From the NCBI GenBank assembly GCA_003491845.1, contig DNBN01000067.1, forward strand, positions 1-6,071: a stretch of 6,071 bases of DNA, read 5' to 3'. The first letter of the stretch is position 1, and each line of letters starts with the position of its first letter. The DNA is from Porticoccaceae bacterium. GTDB taxonomy: Bacteria; Pseudomonadota; Gammaproteobacteria; Pseudomonadales; Porticoccaceae. Position numbers and translations under genes: made by a program. Under the pieces are notes generated by a model, which was given only the letters and a program-made list of their open reading frames with translations, ran no database searches and was not told where the DNA came from. Shown in pieces: positions 1 to 6,015 of the stretch.

Positions 1-527
1 CAGAGTTTCGTGCAGTGTCGTTGCGTTACTTTAACCCTATTGGTGCCCACAGCAGCGGCACCCTTGGTGAAGACCCCAGCGGTATACCGAATAATTTGTT
101 ACCTTTTGTTACCCAGGTTGCCGTGGGGCAGCGGCCACAGTTGAATATTTTTGGCGGCGATTATCCGACAGCCGACGGCACCTGTGTGCGCGATTATTTA
201 CATGTGATGGATCTTGCCGAGGGACACCTTGCCGCCCTTGAATGGTTGCACGCAGATTCGGCTTTTCGTGGTGTGGAGGCGTTCAATTTGGGCACTGGTA
301 ACGGGGTGTCGGTGCTGGATATTGTGAACAGTTTTGAATCGGCCACTGGGGAGAGAATTCCCTATAAAATAGTGCAGCGCCGTGCCGGTGATCTGCCGGC
401 ATTTTGGGCTGATTCGAGCAAAGCTGCAGCTGTATTGGGCTGGCACGCTAGTCGAGATCTGCCAACTATGATGGCGGATGCTTGGCGGTGGCAGTCACAA
501 AATCCCAATGGTTATCCTTTTGACTAG
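1..527 (+). CDS. galE: UDP-glucose 4-epimerase, C-terminal part (5' end outside window)
   Basis: The enzyme interconverts UDP-galactose and UDP-glucose with bound NAD+ in the cytoplasm (Leloir pathway). The open frame has no stop back to the window edge (codons start at base 3, reading EFRAVSLRYFNP). The GTG at base 15 is therefore an internal Val codon, not a start, and the N-terminal Rossmann half with the Ser/Tyr/Lys catalytic residues lies outside. Visible family motifs are RYFNPIGAH (substrate Asn), EDPSGIPNNLLPF, FGGDYPTADGTCVRDYLHV (nucleotide-contacting Arg), NLGTGNGVSVLD, RRAGDLPAFWAD and the terminal WQSQNPNGYPFD. They match E. coli GalE almost segment for segment. The position equivalent to E. 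coli Tyr299 appears to be Phe (codon 402-404), still bulky, which fits UDP-glucose/galactose rather than UDP-GlcNAc preference (inference from remembered E. coli numbering). galM follows after 14 bases, so the two are probably cotranscribed. Confidence 0.95.
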   Translation, partial: EFRAVSLRYFNPIGAHSSGTLGEDPSGIPNNLLPFVTQVAVGQRPQLNIFGGDYPTADGTCVRDYLHVMDLAEGHLAALEWLHADSAFRGVEAFNLGTGNGVSVLDIVNSFESATGERIPYKIVQRRAGDLPAFWADSSKAAAVLGWHASRDLPTMMADAWRWQSQNPNGYPFD

Positions 528-541
528 GTTGGGTTGATCTG

Positions 542-1525
542 GTGAGTCCGGCCATTAGAACTGTCACCCTACACAATAGTGCTGGCATGCGTGTGACGCT
601 TATGAATCTAGGCGCTCGGCTGATATCTATTAAGGTCCCTGTTAAGGGTGAACTGACAGAAATGTTGCTGGCTTATCCAAATCTCAATGATTACCTTGAT
701 GATAGCTTTTATGTGGGTGCTGTCTGTGGTCCGGTGTGCAATCGAATTTCCAACGCACAGTTTTCTCTCGCAGAGGTCAATTATCAGCTTGATGCCAACG
801 CCGGTGATCACTGCCTGCACGGAGGCGATAATGGCCTATCCCAGCGGGCGTGGCAGATTGAGCGGCACACTGATCAAGAGGTGGTCTTTACACTGCAATC
901 GTCCCAACATGACGATGGGTTTCCTGGCAACCGATGCTTTACGGTCAGCTATCGGTTAACTGATGACAACAGTTTGCAGATTGATTTGCAGGGCCAGAGC
1001 GACCAAATGACGCCAATTAATCTTACGTTGCATCCCTACTTTACCTTGGGTGATTCCACTGCCGAAAATCTCTCGCTAACACTCAACAGTTCGTCTTTTT
1101 TAGCTAGAACTGATGATGGCATTCCCACCAGAGACATCATTCCTGCCTCGGCGCTGGGGCAAGATATTTCCAGCGGTGTTGTTGTTAAGGCGTTGATTGC
1201 TAACAGCCAGTATCCGCAGATAATGTCTGACTCTGGCATAGACCATTGCTTTATTGTTGATCAGGCTGGTCCAAATAAGCTCGGTGCTGTGCTCAAGTCT
1301 TCCACCAATGGCGTTACCTTAAGATTATATTCCAACCAGCCTGCACTGCAGGTTTACAGCGGTGGTTTTTTAAAGCAGCCTTTTAGCCCTAGTCAAGGTA
1401 TCTGTTTAGAACCTCAGGCTTATGTTGATGCACCCAACCAACCAGACTTTCCGCCTATTTTTGTCCAAACGGGACAGGAATACCGCCACAACACTATATT
1501 ACAATTTTCTATTCGACCTAAATAA
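542..1525 (+). CDS. galM: Aldose 1-epimerase (mutarotase)
   Basis: GalM interconverts the alpha and beta anomers of galactose and glucose, feeding alpha-galactose to galactokinase. The 327-residue product is of usual family length, with no signal peptide, so it is predicted to be cytoplasmic. Visible motifs are N67-R68 in the CNRI segment, LHGG with His93, LHPYF with His164 (the general acid of the family), Asp234 in GIDHCF, YSNQPALQVYSG (263-273), and Glu290 in CLEPQAYVDAPNQPDFP (the catalytic base). The GTG start is chosen because an in-frame TGA at 521-523 closes the frame just upstream, and the next Met (codon 16) lies inside the first conserved strands. The ribosome binding site is weak (GGTTGGG, 527-533), so translation may be coupled to galE, whose stop is 14 bases away. 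The gene faces a convergent neighbour with stop codons 2 bases apart. No hairpin plus T-run terminator is visible at its end. Confidence 0.95.
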   Translation: MSPAIRTVTLHNSAGMRVTLMNLGARLISIKVPVKGELTEMLLAYPNLNDYLDDSFYVGAVCGPVCNRISNAQFSLAEVNYQLDANAGDHCLHGGDNGLSQRAWQIERHTDQEVVFTLQSSQHDDGFPGNRCFTVSYRLTDDNSLQIDLQGQSDQMTPINLTLHPYFTLGDSTAENLSLTLNSSSFLARTDDGIPTRDIIPASALGQDISSGVVVKALIANSQYPQIMSDSGIDHCFIVDQAGPNKLGAVLKSSTNGVTLRLYSNQPALQVYSGGFLKQPFSPSQGICLEPQAYVDAPNQPDFPPIFVQTGQEYRHNTILQFSIRPK

Positions 1526-1527
1526 AG

Positions 1528-2994
1528 TTATCTAGATGAGGTGTTTTCTCGCCGCAGCGGCGGTATCTCTAGCATCCAGAATTCGTGATCGTCCTTATTT
1601 TTTGGCCCTATGCGGTTTTCCACTGACTGCAGCAAATTATTTGGATTGTGGATGATACCATTAGCAATGACGTGGGCTATGTCTCTGGCCGCGGTGATAT
1701 CCTTTAATGGATTGCCGTTGACGACAATGATATCTGCTAATTTACCGGGCTTAATAGTTCCTACCAGATTGTCTATGCCTAGTGCTTTTGCACCATTGAT
1801 GGTACCAGCTTTTAATACCACGGCATTGGGTAGTCCAGCATCCACCAGCGCAAATAGCTCTCTATGATAGGCAAAACCAGCCAGTAGGGTGGTGTAGACG
1901 GGCTCATCGGTACCAGTGACGATGAGGTTGGCACCGCCAGCCTTATAAAGTTCAAGCAGCTCAATAACGCGCTGACGGTATTCAGCCCAGTCCGATTCTG
2001 GTGGAGGTGAGCCTCTAGCTTCTAATAAACCTTTCGCATAGGGAGTGAAATATTTTGCTTCATCGGTCCAGATCATGTCATGAATGTGTTTTTGCCGCAG
2101 ATTTACGCTACCATACATTTGCAAATTGGGATCGTAGTAGACTTGCTTGTCGATCATCAGCTGAATAATTTCTGCCAGTTCGTTGGGGTCGGCCTCCTGC
2201 GGACTCAAGGCCAGTAACAGCTGATGTTCGATACGGTCCATACCCATGGTAATTGCATCTAAGGTGGAAACATCGTATTCCACCAGATAGTTGGCTAGGT
2301 GACCGGTAGTGGTGAGTCCGTGTTTTTTCGCCTGATCTATAATGATTTTGGTTTCATGAGGCGTGGACTGCTTGATTTTGATACTCCTTATTCCAGTGTT
2401 GGTCCAATAGTCTACTTCTTGTCTGATTTCATCGTCTGTGATGTCGTTGGGCCAGGCAACACAGTCATCCTCCGCAACTTTGACGTCATACTCACAGCGA
2501 AAACCGCCGAAGTATGGTCCAGATGACAATAATCTCGGGCCTATGGCCTCTCCGTCCTGAATTTTGTTGCGCTGATCAATAATCCTTTGCGGGTTCATTT
2601 CTCCTGCGGACCAGGTGCTGGTAACACCGTTGGCTAGGTAAACCAAACTGTTGTAGTAGGCTTCGTCTACGCGACCCTCATAGAAGAAGTCCAAACTGTA
2701 GTGAGCATGCAGATCGATAAAGCCGGATAATATGGTTTGATCATCGGTGAGTTGAATAAGCTTACTATTGATGGTCACAGTATCCTGCGCAGTATCAACG
2801 GCTACAATCTGGTCGCCTTGAAGCAGAATGCCACTGTTGCGCCGTCGCTCATCTCTGAGGCTATCAAATATCCAGCCGCCGCGAATGAGAGTGGTGGTTG
2901 CGCTGGTATTTGTCTCAGGCCAAGACGTTTGTGCTTGGGAAAAGTTACTTGCGCAGAAAGCGAAAATGGCAATAAACCAATAACCTAGCCACAT
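1528..2994 (-). CDS. Exported metal-dependent amidohydrolase (imidazolonepropionase/prolidase-like family)
   Basis: This is a 488-residue amidohydrolase-superfamily enzyme of the group related to imidazolonepropionase (COG1228 type). The substrate cannot be read from sequence; members hydrolyse amide, peptide or lactone-like bonds. The N-terminus has a hydrophobic stretch (residues 3-16) ending in SQA, giving a probable signal peptidase I site after residue 21, so the enzyme is predicted to be periplasmic. No basic residue precedes the hydrophobic core, which is slightly unusual. The metal-site pattern is complete: HAH (His96, His98), Lys206 in the SIKIK strand as likely carboxylated bridging lysine, His232 in TTGHLA, His257 in RIEHQ, and Asp363 in TGTDEP. 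GTIKPGKLADIIVVNGNPL (412-430) is the classic C-terminal beta-sandwich return. The mature part has only two cysteines, 167 and 178, which could form a disulfide. The start is supported by GGAGGT 9 bases upstream. It appears monocistronic. Confidence 0.9.
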   Translation of the reverse strand: MWLGYWFIAIFAFCASNFSQAQTSWPETNTSATTTLIRGGWIFDSLRDERRRNSGILLQGDQIVAVDTAQDTVTINSKLIQLTDDQTILSGFIDLHAHYSLDFFYEGRVDEAYYNSLVYLANGVTSTWSAGEMNPQRIIDQRNKIQDGEAIGPRLLSSGPYFGGFRCEYDVKVAEDDCVAWPNDITDDEIRQEVDYWTNTGIRSIKIKQSTPHETKIIIDQAKKHGLTTTGHLANYLVEYDVSTLDAITMGMDRIEHQLLLALSPQEADPNELAEIIQLMIDKQVYYDPNLQMYGSVNLRQKHIHDMIWTDEAKYFTPYAKGLLEARGSPPPESDWAEYRQRVIELLELYKAGGANLIVTGTDEPVYTTLLAGFAYHRELFALVDAGLPNAVVLKAGTINGAKALGIDNLVGTIKPGKLADIIVVNGNPLKDITAARDIAHVIANGIIHNPNNLLQSVENRIGPKNKDDHEFWMLEIPPLRRENTSSR

Positions 2995-3003
2995 GATGGG
3001 ACT

Positions 3004-3009
3004 ACCTCC
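3004..3009 (-). promoter_or_regulatory. Ribosome binding site of the amidohydrolase gene
   Basis: On the minus strand GGAGGT stands 9 bases before the ATG at 2994. This is a strong Shine-Dalgarno match and fixes that ATG as the start. Confidence 0.75.
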
Positions 3010-3054
3010 ATTGGATTTTTATAAATCTCTTATTTAGCTCTTGTTACCACATTG

Positions 3055-3083
3055 GTTAGAAGTTAGACAATAGCTGGAGTCAA
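3055..3083 (-). promoter_or_regulatory. Possible sigma70-type promoter of the amidohydrolase gene
   Basis: On the minus strand TTGACT (3078-3083) is 17 bases from TCTAAC (3055-3060). The -35 matches the consensus in five of six bases and the -10 in four of six. It would give a leader of roughly 50 bases before the ATG at 2994. The -10 overlaps a direct repeat of TCTAAC. AT-rich DNA offers chance matches, so this is only a candidate. Confidence 0.25.
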
Positions 3084-3085
3084 TA

Positions 3086-3253
3086 ATGCCAACTTTGGGT
3101 TTATGTAACAAAGGTTATATGAGTACCTACCAAGAGCAAGCTAAAACCGATTTTAAAACGAGACAATCAAGATATTCTAAAGAATTTAAACGATTTGATT
3201 TAGATAATTTTGCGAGCAATGACCCTTACGAAGTACTAGGGGCTTGCCACTAA
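3086..3253 (+). CDS. Small hypothetical ORF (55 codons, or 44 from an inner ATG)
   Basis: This is an open frame from ATG 3086 to TAA 3251-3253. A better start may be the inner ATG at 3119, which has AAAGG four bases upstream and gives 44 residues beginning MSTYQEQAKTDFK. The product would be hydrophilic, rich in Lys, Arg, Asp and Phe, without a signal peptide or membrane segment. I recognise no family. It overlaps the start of the lipoprotein-like remnant at 3231. It could be a real small protein, a fragment of a decayed gene, or a chance open frame in AT-rich DNA. Confidence 0.25.
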   Translation: MPTLGLCNKGYMSTYQEQAKTDFKTRQSRYSKEFKRFDLDNFASNDPYEVLGACH

Positions 3254-3426
3254 CAGCATTAATACTAATTTTCTCTTGTAGTTCAACTAGATATAATTCA
3301 AAGCTTCAAGATATTTATTAAGAAAGAATAGATTTATTTTCAGATGTAAATAACTCAACTATGGAATCCAGACAAGCAACAGATTTACCCTCTTTTGACG
3401 GGACTTGGAATTCTCAAACAGGATAG
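3231..3426 (+). pseudogene. Probable remnant of a small lipoprotein gene
   Basis: The frame containing base 3250 reads LTALILIFSCSST, a hydrophobic signal segment ending at a cysteine followed by Ser-Ser-Thr, as in bacterial lipoproteins (lipobox imperfect, Phe at -2). It continues to RYNSKLQDIY, meets a TAA at 3319-3321, then stays open in the same frame as ERIDLFSDVNNSTMES and LPSFDGTWNSQTG until TAG at 3424-3426. Beyond this all frames are interrupted. Just upstream, in a shifted frame, Lys-Tyr-stop-Gly-Leu-Ala (3231-3248) looks like the missing basic start of the signal peptide, joined by a one-base frameshift. No intact start is present. The decay reading is an inference from protein-like text across stops. 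The original family is not identifiable; a small beta-barrel lipoprotein is possible from the FDGTW segment. Confidence 0.35.
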
Positions 3427-3471
3427 AGCCATCAAAATGGTTAGGTTGTTTAGTCTCAGTAGCCAACTTAG

Positions 3472-3483
3472 TCAACGCGTTGA
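3472..3483. repeat. 12-base perfect palindrome
   Basis: TCAACGCGTTGA is a perfect dyad in the intergenic region, about 50 bases beyond the stop of the fusion gene. It has no T-run on either side, so it is not an intrinsic terminator. It could be a protein-binding site or chance. Confidence 0.3.
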
Positions 3484-3533
3484 AATTACCCTATGGGCCG
3501 CTACATGTTCATTTTAATGTCTAACGGTTAAGT

Positions 3534-5882
3534 CTAACCATTGACCCATTTTGGTTTGCGTTTTTGAGCAAACGCGGTTACACCTTCTCGAGCATCTTTA
3601 GTCTTTAATAAACCTCCAATTTCAGTCTTACTAAGCGCTAGAGCTTTGTCCCAGTCTCCTTGGGCATCAACTGCGTTGAGGACCCGTTTTGAGGCTCTTA
3701 TAGAGGTCGGTGAATTGCCTGCGATGGTTTGAGCTAATTGGCGTGCTGCTTGCAACACGTCTCCGCTTGAGCTCACTGAATTAATTAGTCCCAGTTGCAC
3801 TGCTTCATCTGAGGCCACATGACGGCCGGTTAGTATTAGTTCCATGGCTGCTTTTTCGCCAATTTGTCGGGTTAAACGCTGAACACCACCAGCAGCTGCA
3901 AACAAACCAACTTTGACTTCAGGTAAGGCAAATGTCGCCTTAGGATCTGCTATGGCAACATCACAGGCTAAAATGATTTCAAGACCGCCACCCATAGCTA
4001 CACCATTTACTGCCGCAATCACAGGTTTTTCTCGATCAGTACGAGAGCAGAGCCCGGCAAATCCAGAAGATGGAATAGACATATCACCGCCACTGGCGGT
4101 TATTTTTAAGTCGTTACCGCTGCAAAATGCTTTATCACCGGCACCGGTAATAATGGCTACCCAAAGCTCTTGATCGCGCTCAAACTCATCAAAAATTTCT
4201 GCTAATTCAAAATGTGCTGCACTAAATAACGCATTGTATGCCTCGGGCCGGTTTAGGGTAATTTCAAGGACATGTCCATCTCGATTTAGCTGAATATACT
4301 CAAATTGACGGTGTAGAAATTGATCATCCATAGAATGTCCTAAGAGTTGAGTATTAGACAAATAATTCTTGCCTGCTTGATGTTCAATGGTTATTTTTTG
4401 GCCAATAGGGTTTTCAAACAGATGCAAGGCTTTAATGGATGCACGATGATCAGGCCGCAGGGATGCCATGATTCGTCCCTTAGCATTGCGTGCAAACAGG
4501 TAGGCATGATCGGGCCCATATTTGCTATGGCGGACTGTGTAGGCTTCTATAACCGCCTCACAGTTTTCCGCAAGAAGAGGGGGTTGCGGCTGATCCGCAA
4601 TTTTTTGTTGAAGGTGCACAGACGTATTCTTAACGCCATTGTCAGTCCAGTTGCTGGGAGACCTAGCGGCGTACACACCAGCTGATACCTTACTAATAAA
4701 ACCGCCATTAGCTAAAATTAAACCATAGGCTTCTCGGTCAACACGAAGTTTTTCTACAAGGGACGCAATGGCGTGGGTTGAGTAATTATTACCAGCGCCA
4801 CCAAAAAAAGGCAATCCACCGGTAACACTCATCTGATCAGATGTAGCATCTAGCCCTAATACTTCAGCCGCCAGATGCACAACAATGGGAAAGCAGCTAT
4901 AAATATCGTGATAGGCAAGGTCTTTAGCACCTATACCGCTTTTTTCAATAGCGCTGCGCAGCGCTATTTCCAATGCTTTTGATTTAGACAGATCAGGCCT
5001 TTTAGATACAATTTTGTCATTGACACTGGCGTAGCCGTGAAGATAGATCCATTTCTCCTCTGGGATACCCAGGCTTTGAGCATGATCAACACAGGTTAAA
5101 ATTAGACTTGCACCCTGATTTACTGAATCTTGAGCTATATTCCATTTTAGGTAGGGATCGCAAATAGGATAGTTTTGTGCTGAAGCTGTTGATAAAAACG
5201 GTGCTTCCATCAATGTGGGAAATTGCGCAAAAGGGTTTAGCTGAGCGGTCTTTGACAGACCGGTACAAATTTTCGCTATATAGTGCTGATACTCAGACTT
5301 TGACAAACCTAGCCGTCCTCTCAGAGCTTCTTCTAAAATAGCATAGGTTTGTGGCGGTAGTCCTATACCGTTGGCTATTTCATAGGAGGATATAAAGTCG
5401 GTCTGCGGACCTCTATCGTGTATTTCAGTTTGCTCATCAGAAGACCAGTCAAGGGATATTTTATGCTTAAGTGCAGTTTTCAATGCTGCTTTAGCTTCGC
5501 TGCCAACCAGCAATGCTGTGCGGATCTCGCTATTATAAATAGAACGACATAATTCATTCACCAGAGCTTGCGGCTGTTCACCTCCAGCGGCTGAATAGGT
5601 GATTTTTTTGGCTTTAATAGAAGCTTTAGCTGCAATGGCTGCGGGAAAGTTAGTAGCCTTACCAAAGGGATCAAAGGGACGACGTAAAGAATCCGTGAAA
5701 GCCCTAATGACTACCATATGGTCAATGTTATCTGTCAGTTTTTTTACACCGACATCTTTTTTGGCACGATTAATCGCTTCCGTGGCAAGGCTCACAGGAC
5801 TGGGCGCTTGATTTCTGCCATCCCAGTGACTGACAACTTGGCCCACACCAATAATAATTGGAAGATTTTTTTGACTACTCAT
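3534..5882 (-). CDS. Fusion of thiolase-like protein (TLP1 type) and enoyl-CoA hydratase (crotonase)
   Basis: The 782-residue cytoplasmic protein has three parts. Residues 1-408 are a thiolase fold of the TLP1/SCP2-like group, with HDIYSCFP (325-332), TGGLPFFGGAGNNY (354-367) and ANGGFISKVSAGVY (391-404). Residues about 436-510 match the extra C-terminal domain of TLP1 proteins (AVIEAYTVRHSKYGPDHAYLFAR). Residues about 525-782 are a full-length crotonase, with NRPEAYNAL, AFCSGNDLK (oxyanion hole), GGGLE with Glu635 and LPEVKVGL with Glu655; these Glu match the rat hydratase pair Glu144/Glu164. The hydratase half therefore looks active, adding water to 2-enoyl-CoA. The thiolase half lacks the nucleophilic Cys (SAAGGEQPQ at its place), the GHP His and the CxG Cys, so thiolysis is unlikely; CoA-ester binding or retro-aldol cleavage are guesses. 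ATG 5882 has AAGGA four bases upstream. No partner gene is visible, and the overall substrate is unknown. Confidence 0.9.
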   Translation of the reverse strand: MSSQKNLPIIIGVGQVVSHWDGRNQAPSPVSLATEAINRAKKDVGVKKLTDNIDHMVVIRAFTDSLRRPFDPFGKATNFPAAIAAKASIKAKKITYSAAGGEQPQALVNELCRSIYNSEIRTALLVGSEAKAALKTALKHKISLDWSSDEQTEIHDRGPQTDFISSYEIANGIGLPPQTYAILEEALRGRLGLSKSEYQHYIAKICTGLSKTAQLNPFAQFPTLMEAPFLSTASAQNYPICDPYLKWNIAQDSVNQGASLILTCVDHAQSLGIPEEKWIYLHGYASVNDKIVSKRPDLSKSKALEIALRSAIEKSGIGAKDLAYHDIYSCFPIVVHLAAEVLGLDATSDQMSVTGGLPFFGGAGNNYSTHAIASLVEKLRVDREAYGLILANGGFISKVSAGVYAARSPSNWTDNGVKNTSVHLQQKIADQPQPPLLAENCEAVIEAYTVRHSKYGPDHAYLFARNAKGRIMASLRPDHRASIKALHLFENPIGQKITIEHQAGKNYLSNTQLLGHSMDDQFLHRQFEYIQLNRDGHVLEITLNRPEAYNALFSAAHFELAEIFDEFERDQELWVAIITGAGDKAFCSGNDLKITASGGDMSIPSSGFAGLCSRTDREKPVIAAVNGVAMGGGLEIILACDVAIADPKATFALPEVKVGLFAAAGGVQRLTRQIGEKAAMELILTGRHVASDEAVQLGLINSVSSSGDVLQAARQLAQTIAGNSPTSIRASKRVLNAVDAQGDWDKALALSKTEIGGLLKTKDAREGVTAFAQKRKPKWVNG
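4329..4341 (-). promoter_or_regulatory. Possible internal translation start of the crotonase domain
   Basis: On the minus strand AGGA (4338-4341) precedes ATG (4329-4331, Met518 of the fusion) by six bases, in frame. Starting here gives 265 residues beginning MDDQFLHRQFEY, the usual length and start of a stand-alone enoyl-CoA hydratase. This may be a working internal start or a relic of a formerly separate gene. Use in the cell is not shown by sequence. Confidence 0.4.
4947..4968. repeat. 22-base perfect palindrome inside the thiolase-like coding region
   Basis: The half-site AATAGCGCTGC (4947-4957) is followed directly by its exact reverse complement (4958-4968). In the transcript it could fold as a 9-bp stem with a GCGC loop. 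It encodes residues 306-312 (IALRSAI). No T-run follows it on either strand, so it is not a standard terminator. Confidence 0.8.
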
Positions 5883-5886
5883 AGAA

Positions 5887-5891
5887 TCCTT
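5887..5891 (-). promoter_or_regulatory. Ribosome binding site of the TLP1-crotonase gene
   Basis: AAGGA on the minus strand lies four bases before the ATG at 5882, which supports that start. Confidence 0.7.
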
Positions 5892-5899
5892 ATTAGAAC

Positions 5900-5929
5900 C
5901 CTTAAATGCTCAGAAAACCAGCATTAAGG
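5900..5929 (-). promoter_or_regulatory. Leader inverted repeat (hairpin or operator) upstream of the TLP1-crotonase gene
   Basis: On the minus strand CCTTAATGCT is followed after nine bases by AGCATTTAAGG. The arms pair over 10 bp with one bulged base. The repeat ends eight bases upstream of the AAGGA ribosome binding site. It could be an mRNA hairpin affecting translation or a binding site for a dimeric repressor; the sequence does not decide between these. Confidence 0.4.
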
Positions 5930-6015
5930 CTTGGTTAGATCTTAGAGGTTATGGCTGTTCAGCTACTACTAGTAAGACACCGCTAGACAGTAACGACGAC
6001 TATGTTATTACTATG

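Larger units (their letters stand above)
2995..3533. other. 539-base AT-rich intergenic region without a full-length gene
   Basis: This gap separates the starting end of the amidohydrolase gene from the stop of the TLP1-crotonase gene. No tRNA, CRISPR or recognisable transposase is visible. Its contents are the amidohydrolase leader, a small + strand open frame (3086-3253), an apparent lipoprotein gene remnant (3231-3426), a 12-base palindrome (3472-3483) and TCTAAC-type repeats near both edges. From 3426 to 3517 all + frames carry stops, apart from a short open stretch without a convincing start. No T-rich intrinsic terminator follows the fusion gene. Confidence 0.6.

Noticed and set aside
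15..527. GTG at base 15 as a true start of a 170-residue protein
   Set aside because: The frame stays open upstream to the window edge and reads as the continuing GalE sequence, so the GTG is an internal Val codon.
1550..1562. GC-rich inverted repeat CGCCGC-A-GCGGCG near the convergent gene ends, as a possible terminator
   Set aside because: No T-run follows it on either strand, the loop is only three bases, and it lies in the coding sequence for PPLRR of the amidohydrolase.
1528..2994. Lipoprotein reading of the amidohydrolase N-terminus (Cys14)
   Set aside because: The residue before Cys14 is Phe, which does not fit a lipobox; the SQA site after residue 21 fits signal peptidase I better.
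3523..3539. GGTTA-AGTC-TAACC inverted repeat over the fusion gene stop, as a terminator
   Set aside because: The stem has only five mostly AT pairs and no T-run follows on the minus strand.
4086..4107. Terminator-like ACCGCC-ACT-GGCGGT followed by TATTTTT on the + strand
   Set aside because: It lies antisense inside the crotonase coding sequence (the TASGGD segment), and no + strand transcript is known to need it. It is probably a codon-driven coincidence, though it could stop antisense transcription.
3913..4173. 86-codon open frame on the + strand
   Set aside because: It lies antisense to the conserved crotonase active-site region and has no plausible independent protein features, so it is a shadow frame.
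4347..4685. 112-codon open frame on the + strand
   Set aside because: It is antisense to the TLP1 C-terminal domain, which has clear family motifs in the other strand, and the product has no recognisable domain.
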